A stretch of 64,000 nucleotides of DNA from assembly GCF_000321225.1 (NCBI RefSeq), contig NW_004450398.1, positions 3,105,115 through 3,169,114 on the forward strand, in the 5' to 3' direction. Positions 22,878 to 33,689 of this stretch are shown one piece after another (position 1 is the stretch's first letter; the number at the start of each line of letters is the position of its first letter). The notes under the pieces were generated by a model. The model had not been told where the DNA came from, did not search any database, and saw only the letters and a list, made by a program, of their open reading frames with translations. A program made the position numbers and the translations under genes. This DNA is from Odobenus rosmarus divergens. Its lineage: Eukaryota > Chordata > Mammalia > Carnivora > Odobenidae.

Positions 22878-23087
22878 GAGGCACCTGGGTGGCTCAGTAG
22901 GTTAAGCGTCTGCCTTTGGCTCGGGTCATGATCTCGGGGTCCTGGAATCGAGTCCCGCATCAGGCTCCCTGCTCAGCGGGGAGCCTGCTTCTCCCTCTCC
23001 CTCTGCTTGTTTTCTCTGCTTGTGTTCTCTCTCTCTCGCAAAAATAAATAAATAAAACATTTAAAAAAATAAAAATAAAAAAAAAAT
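22878..23087 (+). repeat. SINEC (CAN-SINE)
   Basis: Head GGCACCTGGGTGGCTCAG, full body and a long A-rich tail. The duplication AGGTGGAGGG is at 22868-22877 and 23088-23097. Confidence 0.95.
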
Positions 23088-23094
23088 AGGTGGA

Positions 23095-23220
23095 GGGTGT
23101 TGCAGAAAGAGAGAACAGAATGTGCAAAGGCCCATGTCAGGATAGCGTCAAGTGTTCAAGGAACAGAAAAAAGCACGGTGTCTGGATTCACGGGGAGTGA
23201 GCCCGGTTAAAGGGTGAAGT
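23095..23220 (-). repeat. L2 interior, antisense
   Basis: GAACAGAATGTGCAAAGGCC and AAGTGTTCAAGGAACAGAAA match the antisense L2 interior. The SINEC at 22878 appears to have inserted at its edge. Confidence 0.65.
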
Positions 23221-23364
23221 ATGACAAGGTTGGGAAGATAAGAAAGGGCGAGATTAAGGTCGCTTCTCTCAGTCCTCGGGGGAGATTTCCAAAGTTACCA
23301 GGGTGGCCTCTCTGTCTGTCTGTCTCTCTCACACACACATACACACACTTTATACACTTGCCCT

Positions 23365-23558
23365 GCACCTTGGAATTCTTCTTGGCACTTATTCCAATAC
23401 AACTAAATAAGTATTAGAACGACTATCTGTTTAATATCTGGCTACGTTGGCCACCTGGCCTATGAGCTCCACGAGGCCAGAGACTATATTTATGCTGTTC
23501 ACCGTTATACGCTTAGCTCCCAGCAAAAGGATAGACTGTGATAGGTACGCAATTACAC
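23365..23558 (+). repeat. L2 3' end, sense
   Basis: TGGCACTTATTCCAATAC, ATGAGCTCCACGAGGCCAGA and TCACCGTTATACGC (degenerate) are in L2 order. Confidence 0.65.
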
Positions 23559-23683
23559 TTTGTAGGAGAAAGAAAGAGACAACTCCCAGTTTACGATACA
23601 TTTCCTCAAATGGTAGTATTAAGTAATTTTAGGACCCTTCACTACCTTGCCTTTGAATTGTATTTGTTTGTTGTTATTTAAAG

Positions 23684-23856
23684 GATCTGGGCTCCATTAC
23701 CACAAAAATTTAAGAGGATTTCTTCAACATGAGTTATATGTACCTGGCTTAACGCAGCGACAGTTTTTCTTACATTGTTATGACAGTGAAAATAACTCAG
23801 AAATTTGCGAACGTTTCAAGGAAAGCATAGAAAGCTTTTCGAAGTGCTCTAGTTTA
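23684..23856 (+). other. Exon-like open segment, unproven
   Basis: The open frame 23647-23862 contains an exon-like stretch bounded by a pyrimidine-leaning tract with TTATTTAAAG before it and TTTAGGTTAAA after it, a possible acceptor and a weak donor. The frame has no ATG, so it could only be an internal or terminal exon. Residues include a run YDSENNSEICERFKESIESF. I recognise no family. It overlaps no repeat I know and keeps several CpGs. A chance open frame or a conserved non-coding element is equally possible. Confidence 0.2.
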
Positions 23857-23964
23857 GGTTAAAGCAGGCAAGCGTTCCAGATGATTTGGCATATTTTTAG
23901 TCACCTTTTTTGAGATATAACTTTCATTCATAAATGTGTACACATTTTAAATGTACAGTTTGTA

Positions 23965-24090
23965 TTTTTTTAATTTTTTAATTTTTTTTAATTCCAGTAT
24001 AATGAACACACACTGTTACGTTAGTTTCAGGTGTACAATATAGTGATCCAGCACTTCTGTACATTACCGGGTGCTAATCACCCGTAAATA
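23965..24090 (-). mobile_element. Short L1 3' end, antisense
   Basis: It starts with T-rich sequence, then TTAATTCCAGTATAATGAAC, GTTTCAGGTGTACAATATAG and GTGCTAATCACCCG. The flanks (GAGATATAACTTTCATTCAT before it) look like older antisense L1. Confidence 0.82.
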
Positions 24091-24931
24091 TACGTAAAGT
24101 GTATAGTCAGATAATTTGGACAAACACATACACTTACGCCACATAAGGGCAAATACAAATGAAAACCAAAAGGCTTAATCCTCCATGTGAGGAAGGGAAG
24201 CGACTTCTCTCCAGTCCCTTTTCTTAGCGTATAAATTGACTTTAGAAAGCTGGTAGGTTCAAGTTCTTTCTCTGACTCTGAATCATGCGTAAATCGTTTG
24301 ACCAGCTTTAGGAAGCAGTGATGTCCTTCTCGCAAACATGGGAACCACCTCTCTGAAATACACATCATCAAGGAAGATGGTGCCTCCCCCTCCCCATTTC
24401 TTGTGGGAGGGTAGGAGCCCGCCTCCAAGTCACACATCTCCCTTCTGTCAAAAATCCTCAGAATAAGAAGCTCATTTTTCCTTCGGATAAAGCCAATTAG
24501 CACACACAGATGGCCACCTCAATTACCAGTGAATCTAGGATGGACTGTGTGTGACAAATGGTGCTGTCAGGTCCTCTTACTTGAGCACAGTTTTTATCTT
24601 GAGAACATGTAAGTCATGGGTTGTATCTGTTCAGCTATAGAACAAGCGGAGATTTTTTGTTTGTTTGTTTGCAGTCTCTTAGCAAACAAGATTGTCTGTG
24701 ATGTGTATTGCCTTCTGGTTTAGTGGCTATTCAATGATGAAATCGTGTTCTTTCTCTTCTACCTTTGTGGAGAAGTGTTCTGGGTTGGGATGAGATTTTG
24801 ATTTAAATTATATTTCCCCAACAGGCACTATTACCCTGATCAAGATAGGTAACATTTTCAACACCCTGGAAAGTTGCCATGGGCCCCTTTGAAATGAATC
24901 CCCTCCCCAAAAAAGAGAAAAAGAACAAAAA
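24091..24931. other. Unique sequence, no gene recognised
   Basis: An open frame on the minus strand (24078-24503, 141 codons) has no recognisable motif. A short TTTG repeat lies near 24657. Confidence 0.45.
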
Positions 24932-25148
24932 GGGACGTCTGGGTGGCTCATTCGGTTGAGCATCCAACTCTTGATTTTGGCTCAGGTCATGATCTTGGGG
25001 TTGTGAGATTGAGCCCCACGTTGTACTCTGCACTCAGTGGGGAGTCTGCTCTCCCCCTCCCTCTGCCCCTCCCCTGCACTTGTGTGTTCTCTCTTTCTCT
25101 CCCTCTCTCTTAAATAAATAATTTTTTTAAAGGCAAAAAAAAAAAAAA
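24932..25148 (+). repeat. SINEC (CAN-SINE)
   Basis: GGGACGTCTGGGTGGCTCAT, TCTTGATTTTGGCTCAGGTC and an A-rich end. It has the older CTCTTGATTT middle variant. Confidence 0.95.
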
Positions 25149-25654
25149 TCCCCAACCCTCCACCCAGACAACCATTACTGTTATTTCCATCAGGATAGAT
25201 TAGTCTGACCTACTCCAGAACTTTTTAATAAATGGAAGCATACAGTATTTACTTTTCAATATGACACTTTTTCTGCCCAGCATGTTTTTGAGATCCATCC
25301 ATGTCACTGTGTATAGTTTGCTCCTTTTAACCATAGAGTGCTGCTCCAGAATTTGTTTCTGCATTCACCTGTTGATAGATGTTCGGATTTTTGACTATTA
25401 TAAATAAGGCTGGTATGCACATCCCTGTACAAGTCTGTTTGCAGGCTCACATTTTCATTTCTCCTGTAAAAATAGCTAAGGACAGAATTGCTGAGTCTTA
25501 TGACAGTGTATGTTGAACTGTTAAACTCACTTACATGTCCTTTCCAAAGTGGTTGCACCCATTTTACGTTCCCACCAGAAGTGTATGTTTGCATTTCCGC
25601 TGTTCGACACCCTAACGAACACTTGGTGTGGTCAGTCTGTTTTTATTTTGTTTT

Positions 25655-25840
25655 GTTTTTTTTAAGATTTATTTATTTATTTGAGAGAGCGAGAGAGTAC
25701 ATGAGAGGGGGGAGGGCCAGAGGGAGAAGCAGGCTCCCCGCCAAGCAGGGAGCCCGATGCAGGACTCGATCCCGGGACTCTGGGATCATGACCTGAGCCG
25801 AAGGCAGTTGCTTAACCAACTGAACCACCCAGGCGCCCCA
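25655..25840 (-). repeat. SINEC, antisense, 14-bp TSD
   Basis: It runs from AAGATTTATTTATTTATTTG to CCACCCAGGCGCCCC. TGGTCAGTCTGTTT is duplicated at 25629-25642 and 25841-25854 inside the old L1. Confidence 0.96.
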
Positions 25841-26152
25841 TGGTCAGTCTGTTTAATGTTTAACATTCCAGTAGGTCTGCATCTTGTGGTTCTAATTTGC
25901 TTATTTCCACCAAGTAAGACAGTTGGGCACCTTTTCCTGTGTTTATTGACTATTTCTATATCTTCTTTAGTGAAGTGTCTCTTCAAATCGTTTCCCCGTT
26001 CTTTAATTGGATTTTTGACCTCGTATTGAATTGTAAGGATTCTTTTCCTATTCTGGGCACAAATCCTTTATCAGAGATATGTTCTGCCAGTATTTTGTCC
26101 TCTTTTTAATGGTCAGTGCTCTTTGTGTTCAGTCTTAAGAAACCTTTGCCTA

Positions 26153-26364
26153 GGGGCACCTGGGTGGCTCAGTCGGTTGAGCATCTGCCTTCAGCTCCAG
26201 TAGTGATCTCAGGGTCCGGGGATCGAGCCCCACACGGGGCTCCCTGCGCTGCAGGGAGCCTGCTTCTCCTTCTCCCTCTGCCTGCCATTCCCCCTGCTGG
26301 TGCTCTCTCTTCCTCTTTATTTATTTATCTGTGTCAGATAAATAAATAAAATCTTCAAAAAAAA
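26153..26364 (+). repeat. SINEC (CAN-SINE), inside old L1
   Basis: A complete copy. The duplication AACCTTTGCCTA / AATCTTTGCCTA lies at 26141-26152 and 26365-26376. The palindromic variant CTGCGCTGCAGG replaces the usual CTGCTCAGCAGG. It faces the SINEC at 25655 in inverted orientation. Confidence 0.95.
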
Positions 26365-26827
26365 AATCTTTGCCTACCTCAAGGTCATGAAATTTTTTTC
26401 TCCTCTTCTTAAAGTTTTATATTTTTAGCTTTTATATTCAGGCCCATGGTCCATTTTAAATGAAATTTTGTCTACAATGCGAGGCAGAGATTGAGATCTA
26501 AAATATCCTGCTTTTCCATCACCATTTCTTGAAAAAACATTCCCCTCCCCAAGTGAATGATGTGGGTGCCTTTGTCCCAAATTGCTTATATACGTACAGG
26601 TTATTTTTGGACTCTGTCTCTTTACACCAATACTGCACTGACTTGATTACTGTCATTTTATAATAAGTCTTGAAATCAAGTCGTATAATTTCTCTAATTT
26701 TACCCTTCTTTTTTTAAAATTGTTTTGGCTATTCTAGGTCTTTTGCCCTCGAAAAAGTCTGCGTGGGTTTTGACTGAGATTATGTTGAATCTATAGATAA
26801 GTTTGGGGAGAACAAACATGATCTTAT

Positions 26828-27360
26828 TAGGTATATATTGGAGTGCAACAAATTATCCCAAAACTTAACGATATTCATAATCCCACAGTTTGTGTGGGTC
26901 AGTAATCTGGCCATGATCTAGCAGGGTCCTCCAGCTCAGGGTCCCTCACAAGGGCGCAGTCACCTCCATGTTTGACTAAATCCATTCCCAAGCTCAGTCC
27001 ATAGTTGTTAGCCACATCTGGTCCTTGCAGATTGTTGGGCTGATAACCTCATCCTTGCTGGCTGTTGGCTGGAGGCCACCCTCAGTTCCTGGCCATGCGG
27101 GTCTTTCCCTGGGGAAGCTCACAACATGGCAGGTGATCTCATCAAAATAAACAAGAGAGAGGGGATGAGTTAGAAGAAACAGAAGGCATGGTCTTTCATA
27201 ATCTCATCACAGAGGTACCATCCTATCACCTTTGCTGTATTCTGTTCATTAGGAATAAGTCACTAGGTCCAGTCCATACTAAAGAAAGAGAATTACACAA
27301 GGCATATATAACAGGATGTGGAGACCACCGGGTGCCATCTTAGAAGTCAGTCACCATAGT
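26828..27360 (-). mobile_element. MaLR LTR (MLT1-type), antisense
   Basis: AACAAATTATCCCAAAACTT, GGGTCAGTAATCTGGCC, GCTGGCTGTTGGCTGGAGGC, GCTCACAACATGGCAG, and AAGTCACTAGGTCCAGTCCA follow a common mammalian LTR in antisense. Near complete and inserted into old L1 ORF2. Exact subfamily not assigned. Confidence 0.78.
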
Positions 27361-27649
27361 AATGCTGAGTACGCCAATCCACGAGCAGGATCTCTCTCTC
27401 TTTCTCTTCTTCCTCCCCTTCCTTCTATTTCTTTTAACAATGCTTATTAGTTTTAACACTGAAGTTTTGCCTATCTTTCATTGAATTTATTCCTAAATAT
27501 TTTATTGTTGATATTACTGAAAGTAGCATTTTTTATTATGAAACAATAATTTTCCATTTAACCAAAGTCATGGTAAAAGATATCGAATACAAATACATAA
27601 GATCACATAGCTGTGAGCAAAACTTAGTTTTTTTTTAAGTATCAAGACT

Positions 27650-27700
27650 TTTTTTAAGTTTTCATTTTAATTCCAGTTAACATACGATGTTATATTAGAT
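27650..27700 (-). mobile_element. Tiny L1 3' end, antisense, inside old L1
   Basis: A T-run then TTTTAATTCCAGTTAACATA and GTTATATTAG, the antisense end of a younger L1. Severely truncated. Confidence 0.65.
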
Positions 27701-28250
27701 TGAAACTTTAAATTTTATTTTCTAATTCCTTACTATTAGCAAATAGAAGTAGAAAAGATTTTATATATTGACCTTGAATTCTGTGACCTCACTGAACTCA
27801 CTTATTAATTCCAGAACTCTTTGTAGGATTTTCTACCTTGATGATCATGTCATCTGAAAGAAAAAAAAAATTTTTAGTCATCTCTTTCAAATTTCTATAT
27901 TTTTCATTTTTGTTCTTTGATGCCTTATTGGACGAATTCCTCCACCTAGTAAAATATTTAATAGAAGTGGTCGGATATTCTTTTCTTGTTGCCAGTGTTA
28001 GAGGGGAAGGCATTTACTATTTCACCATTAAATATTATGCTAATTGTATGTCTTTCATAGATGTCCTTTAAACAAATAGATGACGTACCTACCCTTCTGT
28101 TTCAAGTTTCCTGAGATATTTTAATCATAAATGGGTTTCCAATCTCTTACCAAAATTTTCAATTTTGATTACTGCATTTTTAAATCAGAATTTCTATTTT
28201 ATTCTTTTATATGATTTCCCCTCATCTTTTGATATTCCATATCCGTTTTC

Positions 28251-28835
28251 TCATGAAAACTGTATTTCCCCTCAAGACCTTGAGCATACTTAAATCGATG
28301 CTTTATATTCTCTACAGAGTACCCATCATGTAGGCCGTCTCGGTGCTGGTTTGTACTGACTACATTTTGTCTTGATTATGGTTCACATTTTGCCATTTCT
28401 TTGCATGCCTAATAATTTTATAGCGTATACTGGACATCAAAGAAGAAAAGCCTAGACACTCTAGATTCTTTTCTGTCTGAGGGGTTTCAATTTTTGTTCT
28501 AGAAGGAAGAATTGCTGCAGTCTTGGTTTTATGCTCTATTGGCAAGATCTATAAAAGCCTAAGATGTTTCTCGAGCCCCTCTAACTTAAAAGGACCCAAC
28601 TTCCAAATGCAGACTTCTCTGCAGATCTTGGGCAGGCTAGGTTTTAGTTTGGTTAGCTCAGGTCTAAAGTAGACCATACTCCGGGGGATATTCTTTATTG
28701 CTGAGGAATAAACTTTCTGGTTCTTTAGCTGGATGGCCATGATGTCAACAAGGTCTCTTCATCTGGGTAGACCAGAACTCCAACATCTCCTAGGACTCCT
28801 TGACCTCCAGTACTCTGTTCTCCTCTCTGGAAGAG
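28251..28835. other. Probable decayed LINE sequence
   Basis: TGCCATTTCTTTGCATGCC, TAATAATTTTATAGCG and a following GGACATC resemble antisense text often found in old LINEs, so this may continue the element at 25150. Assignment is weak. Confidence 0.35.
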
Positions 28836-28938
28836 ATGATCATAGTTAAACTATGTTCAACTATGATCATAGTTAAACTATGTTCAACTATGATCATAGT
28901 TAAACTAGTTCAACTATGATGAACATAGTTAAAAGGAC
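28836..28938. repeat. 27-bp near-palindromic tandem array
   Basis: Three units (28836-28862, 28863-28889, 28890-28915) plus a partial fourth to 28938. Each unit contains ATGATCAT, then CATAGTTAAACTATG, then GTTCAACT. Copies 1 and 2 are identical, and copy 3 lacks one T. ATGATCAT is an exact palindrome and CATAGTTAAACTATG is nearly one. Confidence 0.95.
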
Positions 28939-28944
28939 TTTCTC

Positions 28945-29110
28945 TGCATTCACTCATGTAATTCATACAATAACCTAACGACAAAGTTTCTGTTGCTCTC
29001 CCAACTTTGCAGATGAGTTTAACCAAGGTATTGAGAAAGTCAGTAATGCCCATAGTCAATCAATGTCAACAGTAAAAATAGAATCTGTGTGCCTCTGGCC
29101 ACCTTTCTGT
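28945..29110 (-). repeat. MIR SINE, antisense, diverged
   Basis: ACTCATGTAATTCATACAAT, CCAACTTTGCAGATGAG and TTGAGAAAGTCAGTAATGCC are in antisense MIR order. Confidence 0.65.
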
Positions 29111-29169
29111 GCCCCCAATCTGAGTACGGTGTATACCAGGAAATTTCAAATGTATTTCTCTTTTATTTC

Positions 29170-29330
29170 TTTCAACTACCTAGAAATGCAAGTAATTTAC
29201 AGATGAGGGAGCCGAGGCCCAGAAAACGAAAAATTCACTTTCTCAGTTCCTTCCCCTGGTGAGTAGAAGCTCTGAGCTTTGAACTACGGCTTTTCTGATC
29301 CCAATTCAGTGCCCTTTTCTCTGAACATCC
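29170..29330 (-). repeat. MIR SINE, antisense
   Basis: TTTACAGATGAGGGAGCCGA, GGCCCAGAAAACG, GTGAGTAGAAGCTCTGAGC and GATCCCAATTCAGTGCCC match. Confidence 0.78.
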
Positions 29331-29924
29331 CCTGAGAGCCCAGCAGCTTCAGGGATTCAGCCGGAGGAGAAATGCATCTCCATGCATCTTCATGCATCAC
29401 CTATAACATCTGGCAGTGATGGTCTTTTCTGCTGACCTATCTTGAGCATTAAGGAGATGTGGAGAAGAAGAGGCATTTGGGCCTGAGTGGGCATGGAAAC
29501 GGATGGGGGTCCTACAGTGGTGGCCCCACAGACAGGTAAGTCTTAGAGTCAGGGAGTCTTGGGACTTGGAGTCGAGCTCTATTTTTATGCTGTACGGGGG
29601 TGGCCCCAGGGAGAGAAAACGTTGCCCATTTTATTCCACAAACTGCTGTAGAAAGCGGGCACATTTAGTTTTGGCAGTTGTGGTCTCTCCATGGCATGAG
29701 CTGTTCCATTCCTGTCGGTAATAAGAGAAGGGACAGGCGCACTGGCAAGCAGGACGGGAGGCACGAGAAGTTTGCTCACCCCCTCTATTCAAACATGGTC
29801 TGAGTATATCCCATCGAAGGAGCTACAGTGTGAATCAACGGGTCTGTTAGTGACAAAGAAGGAAGAGGAAGAGCATGGGGAAGAGGAAAAGGAGGAGGGG
29901 TCCCCCGATAAAGAAGCAAACCGA
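29331..29924. other. Unique sequence, nothing recognised
   Basis: A purine-rich GAAGAGGAAAAGG stretch near 29870 gives a Glu/Lys-rich open frame of no significance. Confidence 0.4.
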
Positions 29925-30072
29925 ATATTAAAAAATGGGAAAGTCACTTGCCTTCAGACTCAACCGCAATGCCCCCAAGTTTTGTGGGGCCTTTGGCGGG
30001 TTATATCCATTTTCCAAACCTCAGTTTCATCACGTGTAAAAGGGAAGTAATGAGGGCTCCTAACAGCATGGC
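29925..30072 (+). repeat. MIR SINE
   Basis: AAGTCACTTGCCTTCAGACT, CCTCAGTTTCATCACGTGTA and AAAAGGGAAGTAATGAGGGC. Confidence 0.72.
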
Positions 30073-30074
30073 AT

Positions 30075-30450
30075 CTGTCAAATCATTCAACAGCTTTAGA
30101 TGCCCAGAGAAGACCTCTTTAAGCAAGTTAACGCCTGAGCAAGACACGAGGGATGAGACCACGTCAGACATACAAAAACCACATGGAAGCCTGTCCCAGG
30201 TGGGAGGGAAACAGCAAGTGCAGAGGTCCTGGGGCAGGAAAGAGTTATGTGTTCAAGGATCAGGGAGGACAGTGTGGCTGAAGCAGGGAAGGCAGGAGGG
30301 AGGGAGGGAGGAGAAAATTAGTTTGGGGCAGGGGTCTGACCCTGTAAGGACTTTTAGGGCATGGGTAGGAATTTGGATTTTATTCCAAGTATAACAGTTT
30401 ATAAGGGGTTTTGAAGGGTGTTGAAGTGAGGGAGTGACATCATCTAACTT
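30075..30450 (-). repeat. L2 interior, antisense
   Basis: CAGCAAGTGCAGAGGTCCTG, GACAGTGTGGCTGAAGCAGG, GGAATTTGGATTTTATTCCA and GGAGTGACATCATCTAACTT follow the antisense L2 interior. A short GGGA run lies within it. Confidence 0.8.
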
Positions 30451-30999
30451 CTCCCAGAGTAGCCATGAGGGCAGTAGCTCAATAACACTTGTTGAAGGAA
30501 TTCTACAGCAGAGGCAGAAATGCATAGTAAGAACTCAGGGAGTGGTAGCTGTCCTGCCTGGCATCATCCAGTACACGGGTAATTGCTGAAAGGCTCACTT
30601 CCCTGAAGCCGGAGGAAAGTTCCAGGTAAGGCCAGTGGCACCAGCGCCCCAGGCCTGGGATGGCTGACTCAGGAGCAGAGCAGTCCAATCCAGCTGAGGT
30701 TATTCAAGCTCCCCACCTTTGCTGATGTGGGTAGGAAGTTCACTGATGAGGGAGCATTCTTTACCTGGCTTTGGGCATTACCTGCCACTGAGCTGGGCCA
30801 GGATTCCTGCCCTTCCGAGGAGGGGGGCTGATTCCCCCTGCCTGTGCTCACTTGGCGGTTTCTTTCACAGAGACAAGCCGTACTATGGCCCCTTCAGTAG
30901 CTACAGGGAGGGCACACAGAAGTAGTCTGCCCACTTCCGGAGTCATAGACTCCTGAACGGTCAGGCTGAGCACCCCTCCTTCCCCCATCTAACTGTAAA
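30451..30999. other. Unique sequence, nothing recognised
   Basis: No repeat or exon could be supported. Confidence 0.4.
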
Positions 31000-31225
31000 G
31001 CAGAAAGAAGCTACTATCCGTTGAGCAACTACTTTGGTCCAGGCATAGCATAAGACGATTGCATTGCCTCTTTCAAACCCTCGACCTGTTTTCCAAGGAG
31101 GCATTTTTCTCTGCATCTCACAGAGATTCAGAGAAGCTAAGTACATTGCCTAAGGGCACACAGCTCCTGAGTAGAGGAACCAGCATTGGAGCCTGGTGTT
31201 TTTAACCTCACAGCTCATGCTAGGC
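31000..31225 (-). repeat. MIR SINE, antisense
   Basis: TTGAGCAACTACTTTGGTCC, GATTCAGAGAAGCTAAGTAC, GGGCACACAGCTCCTGAGTA and TTGGAGCCTGGTG. Confidence 0.85.
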
Positions 31226-31544
31226 TGGCCCCACACTTCTTCTCGCCCATCCCGTAGATGAGGACAGTGAAGGCAAAAAGGGAAGCAGAAGCCTTCGTGT
31301 GTTTTTAAAAAGCCTGTCACAAATAGCAGAATCTAGCATCATAATATGTCTATGAGCTCCTCAGAGGACAGGACAAGTCGACCTTGAAGCTTCCTTCAGA
31401 GACTCTCTTTCTGGCATGGTTTCTGAAGAAATCCACAAAGCAGTTTGTTTAAATAAAATTGAAAACCAAATCAAGTCTTTATTGGCTCCACTGGGTGCCA
31501 GGATTTACGACTTGGAAAAGATCCATATACTATGACGCCTGAGT
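31226..31544. other. Unique sequence, nothing recognised
   Basis: No gene or named repeat is visible. Confidence 0.4.
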
Positions 31545-31970
31545 CCACTTCTGGCCAAGATGGTGTAACACAGATCGGATAGACCCTTGTGGCAGAAGTA
31601 ACTATAAAAACCAGACAAGGTATAAGAAACAGTGGTTTTAGAGACAGTGGACAGTGGACAGCAGATAATCAAGTCTCATGATCCCTCTGGGGCCAGAAAC
31701 GAACAAACGAGGTCAGCCCTATGGTTCTCGCTGCCTTGAGAGACTTTCCAGGATGCAGCTGAGTGAGGGGGAGCCAGGCAGAGCCTCAGGGACTCTCTCA
31801 GTTGAAAGATGGAGCTGTGAGTTCACAAATCCAAGATAGCTAGAGTTTGCAGGATGGACCAGAAAGCGGAGACCTGCCCCAGAGATCTCTAGAGGGTCCC
31901 CTTGGGCACTGAGCACCTGGGCGGCATGAGCGAGCTACCTCAGGCTAGGGAAGGAATCACCAGAAAAAAT
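31545..31970 (+). mobile_element. Possible old L1 5' UTR fragment
   Basis: CTTCTGGCCAAGATGGTGTA and the following AGAC/CAGATA-rich text resemble the opening of ancient L1 elements. The rest is too diverged for certainty. Confidence 0.4.
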
Positions 31971-33107
31971 TAGAGAAAACAGTGCCTGGCAGTCAAACAG
32001 GGCTGGGAACAGTGCCTGTTTCTACGTGTCATATCGCATAACCTCATGATTCGTGGGGCATTGGGTAGAATCCTTCAGAAGGGTCTTGCCTCAGTATTTG
32101 TGATGCTGTAAATCTTGAATGCTAAGAGATAAATATCCCCTAGATACAATAGCCTCATAAACAATTCCCCCTCTTCTTGCCATCCGGATTACAGTAATTG
32201 GAAAGAAATCAGGAAACCCTGTAACATAATTACATGTGGAATCTTACTGAAAATTTCCCTTTTGAGCCAAACTCGCCCTAGAACAAAGGTGGCTTTTTGA
32301 GAAGCAAATAAACAGCTTTGGAAGGTGAATTGCAAACCCAGTCACTAGGTTACATCTGGAACGACTTTACCAGGGCTTTACAAAGATTCATTGCTATAGA
32401 GCAAACGACAGGATCGGCTCCACATAATTTTCTTAACAGAGCAGCTTGTTCATTTTCCCTCATGCACCCATGCATAGAGATGAAAGTTTCAATGTTCTTA
32501 ACATCGGCTGCTCCAAACAGAACATCATATTATAAATACTAACTAATCCGTATCAGAGAGATGTTTCTAATTTGATCCGACATCCACTGGGCACCAAAGA
32601 ATTCTCTCTGTGCTGGAGATTAAAAGGGAATAAAGGTTTTAATAAGTCATTATTAATATTTATATTAAATTAACAAATCTTTATTACCTTAAAGAGATAG
32701 ACACACCCAAATAATATTAAACTGTGCGAGTATCCATAGTGCAAAATATTAGAACCTGGCTTGGGATTCCTTCAGCGGACTCTGGAAGCTCACATAAGTT
32801 GCTGTGACTCTGGTCCCAACCCATAGCACACAGCACACTGTGGATAAAGCAGACTGAGGAGTGATTGAGGAGAAATCACATGCACCTTAACTATCAGATG
32901 GTCTCCTTCTGTTGGTTCTCGTCAGCCTAAACTCAAGCCTTTAAAACAGTTCCCGTGTCCAAACTAGCTTGGTTGATTCCATGCCATTTAACTCTTCAAA
33001 AGACAGAGTAGTGCCTCCTTGTTTGCTTTAGGCAGTTCCCAACTGCATGTCCTCCTGCTCTTCTTCACCACCATAGTGGCTGTAATTATCAGCATTGCCA
33101 TAGTGGT
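31971..33107. other. Non-repetitive AT-rich block, candidate conserved element
   Basis: About 1.1 kb without recognisable repeats. The part 32040-32600 has GGATTACAGTAATTGG and GTAACATAATTACATG, homeodomain-like cores. There is no coding evidence. Confidence 0.35.
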
Positions 33108-33672
33108 CAACACCATCATCATCATCACCACCACCGTCATCGTCATCATCATCGTCGTCACTATCATCATACCATCATCACCATCATCATCACCATCATC
33201 TTCATCATCATATCATCATCACCATCATCATCATCATTGTCTTCATCATATCATCATCACCATCATGACATCATCATTTTCATCATCATATCATCATCAC
33301 CATCACGACATCATCATCATCTTCATCATCATACCATCATCACCATCATCATCACCATCATCAGCATCATCTTCATCATCATATCATCACCATCAACATC
33401 ACCATCATCTTCATCATCACCATCATCATCTTCATCACCATCATCATCATAGCATCGTCACCATCATCACATCATCATCGTCTTCATCATCACCCTCATC
33501 ATCACTATCATTATCATCATCTTCATCATATCATCACCATCATCATCACTATCATCGTCTTCATCATCACCCTCATCACCATCATCATCACCATCATCAC
33601 CATCATCATCATCGTCTTCATCACCATTATCATCACTATCATCATCACCATCATCATCGTCATCACTACCAC
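33108..33672. repeat. (CAT/CAC)n array of about 565 bp
   Basis: The strand is almost entirely CAT, CAC and variant units. Segments beginning CTTCATCATC recur about ten times, and 33244 and 33284 begin related copies 40 bp apart. All three plus-strand frames tend to stay open because CAT, ATC and TCA contain no stop, which produces a spurious His/Ser/Ile open frame at 33019-33702. The right edge passes into an antisense MIR. Confidence 0.97.
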
Positions 33673-33689
33673 TTTCTGAACACTAACAA

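Larger units (their letters stand above)
25150..28250 (-). mobile_element. Old L1 (L1M-type), antisense, about 3 kb and multiply interrupted
   Basis: Antisense ORF2 and flanking text is readable in pieces: GATCCATCCATGTCACTGTG, CTTTCCAAAGTGGTTGCACC, CTTTATCAGAGATATGTTCT, CTCTGTCTCTTTACACCAAT, TGTTTTGGCTATTCTAGGTC and ATTTATTCCTAAATATTTTA. Interruptions are SINEC (25655, 26153), an MLT1 LTR (26828) and a short L1 piece (about 27650). Many stops and indels show it is long dead. The segment 27838-28071 is the best-preserved ORF2 part. Confidence 0.82.

Noticed and set aside
27838..28071. 77-codon frame that looks protein-like
   Set aside because: It is an antisense reading of old L1 ORF2.
29772..30050. 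Glu/Lys-rich frame
   Set aside because: Low-complexity purine-rich DNA followed by MIR text.
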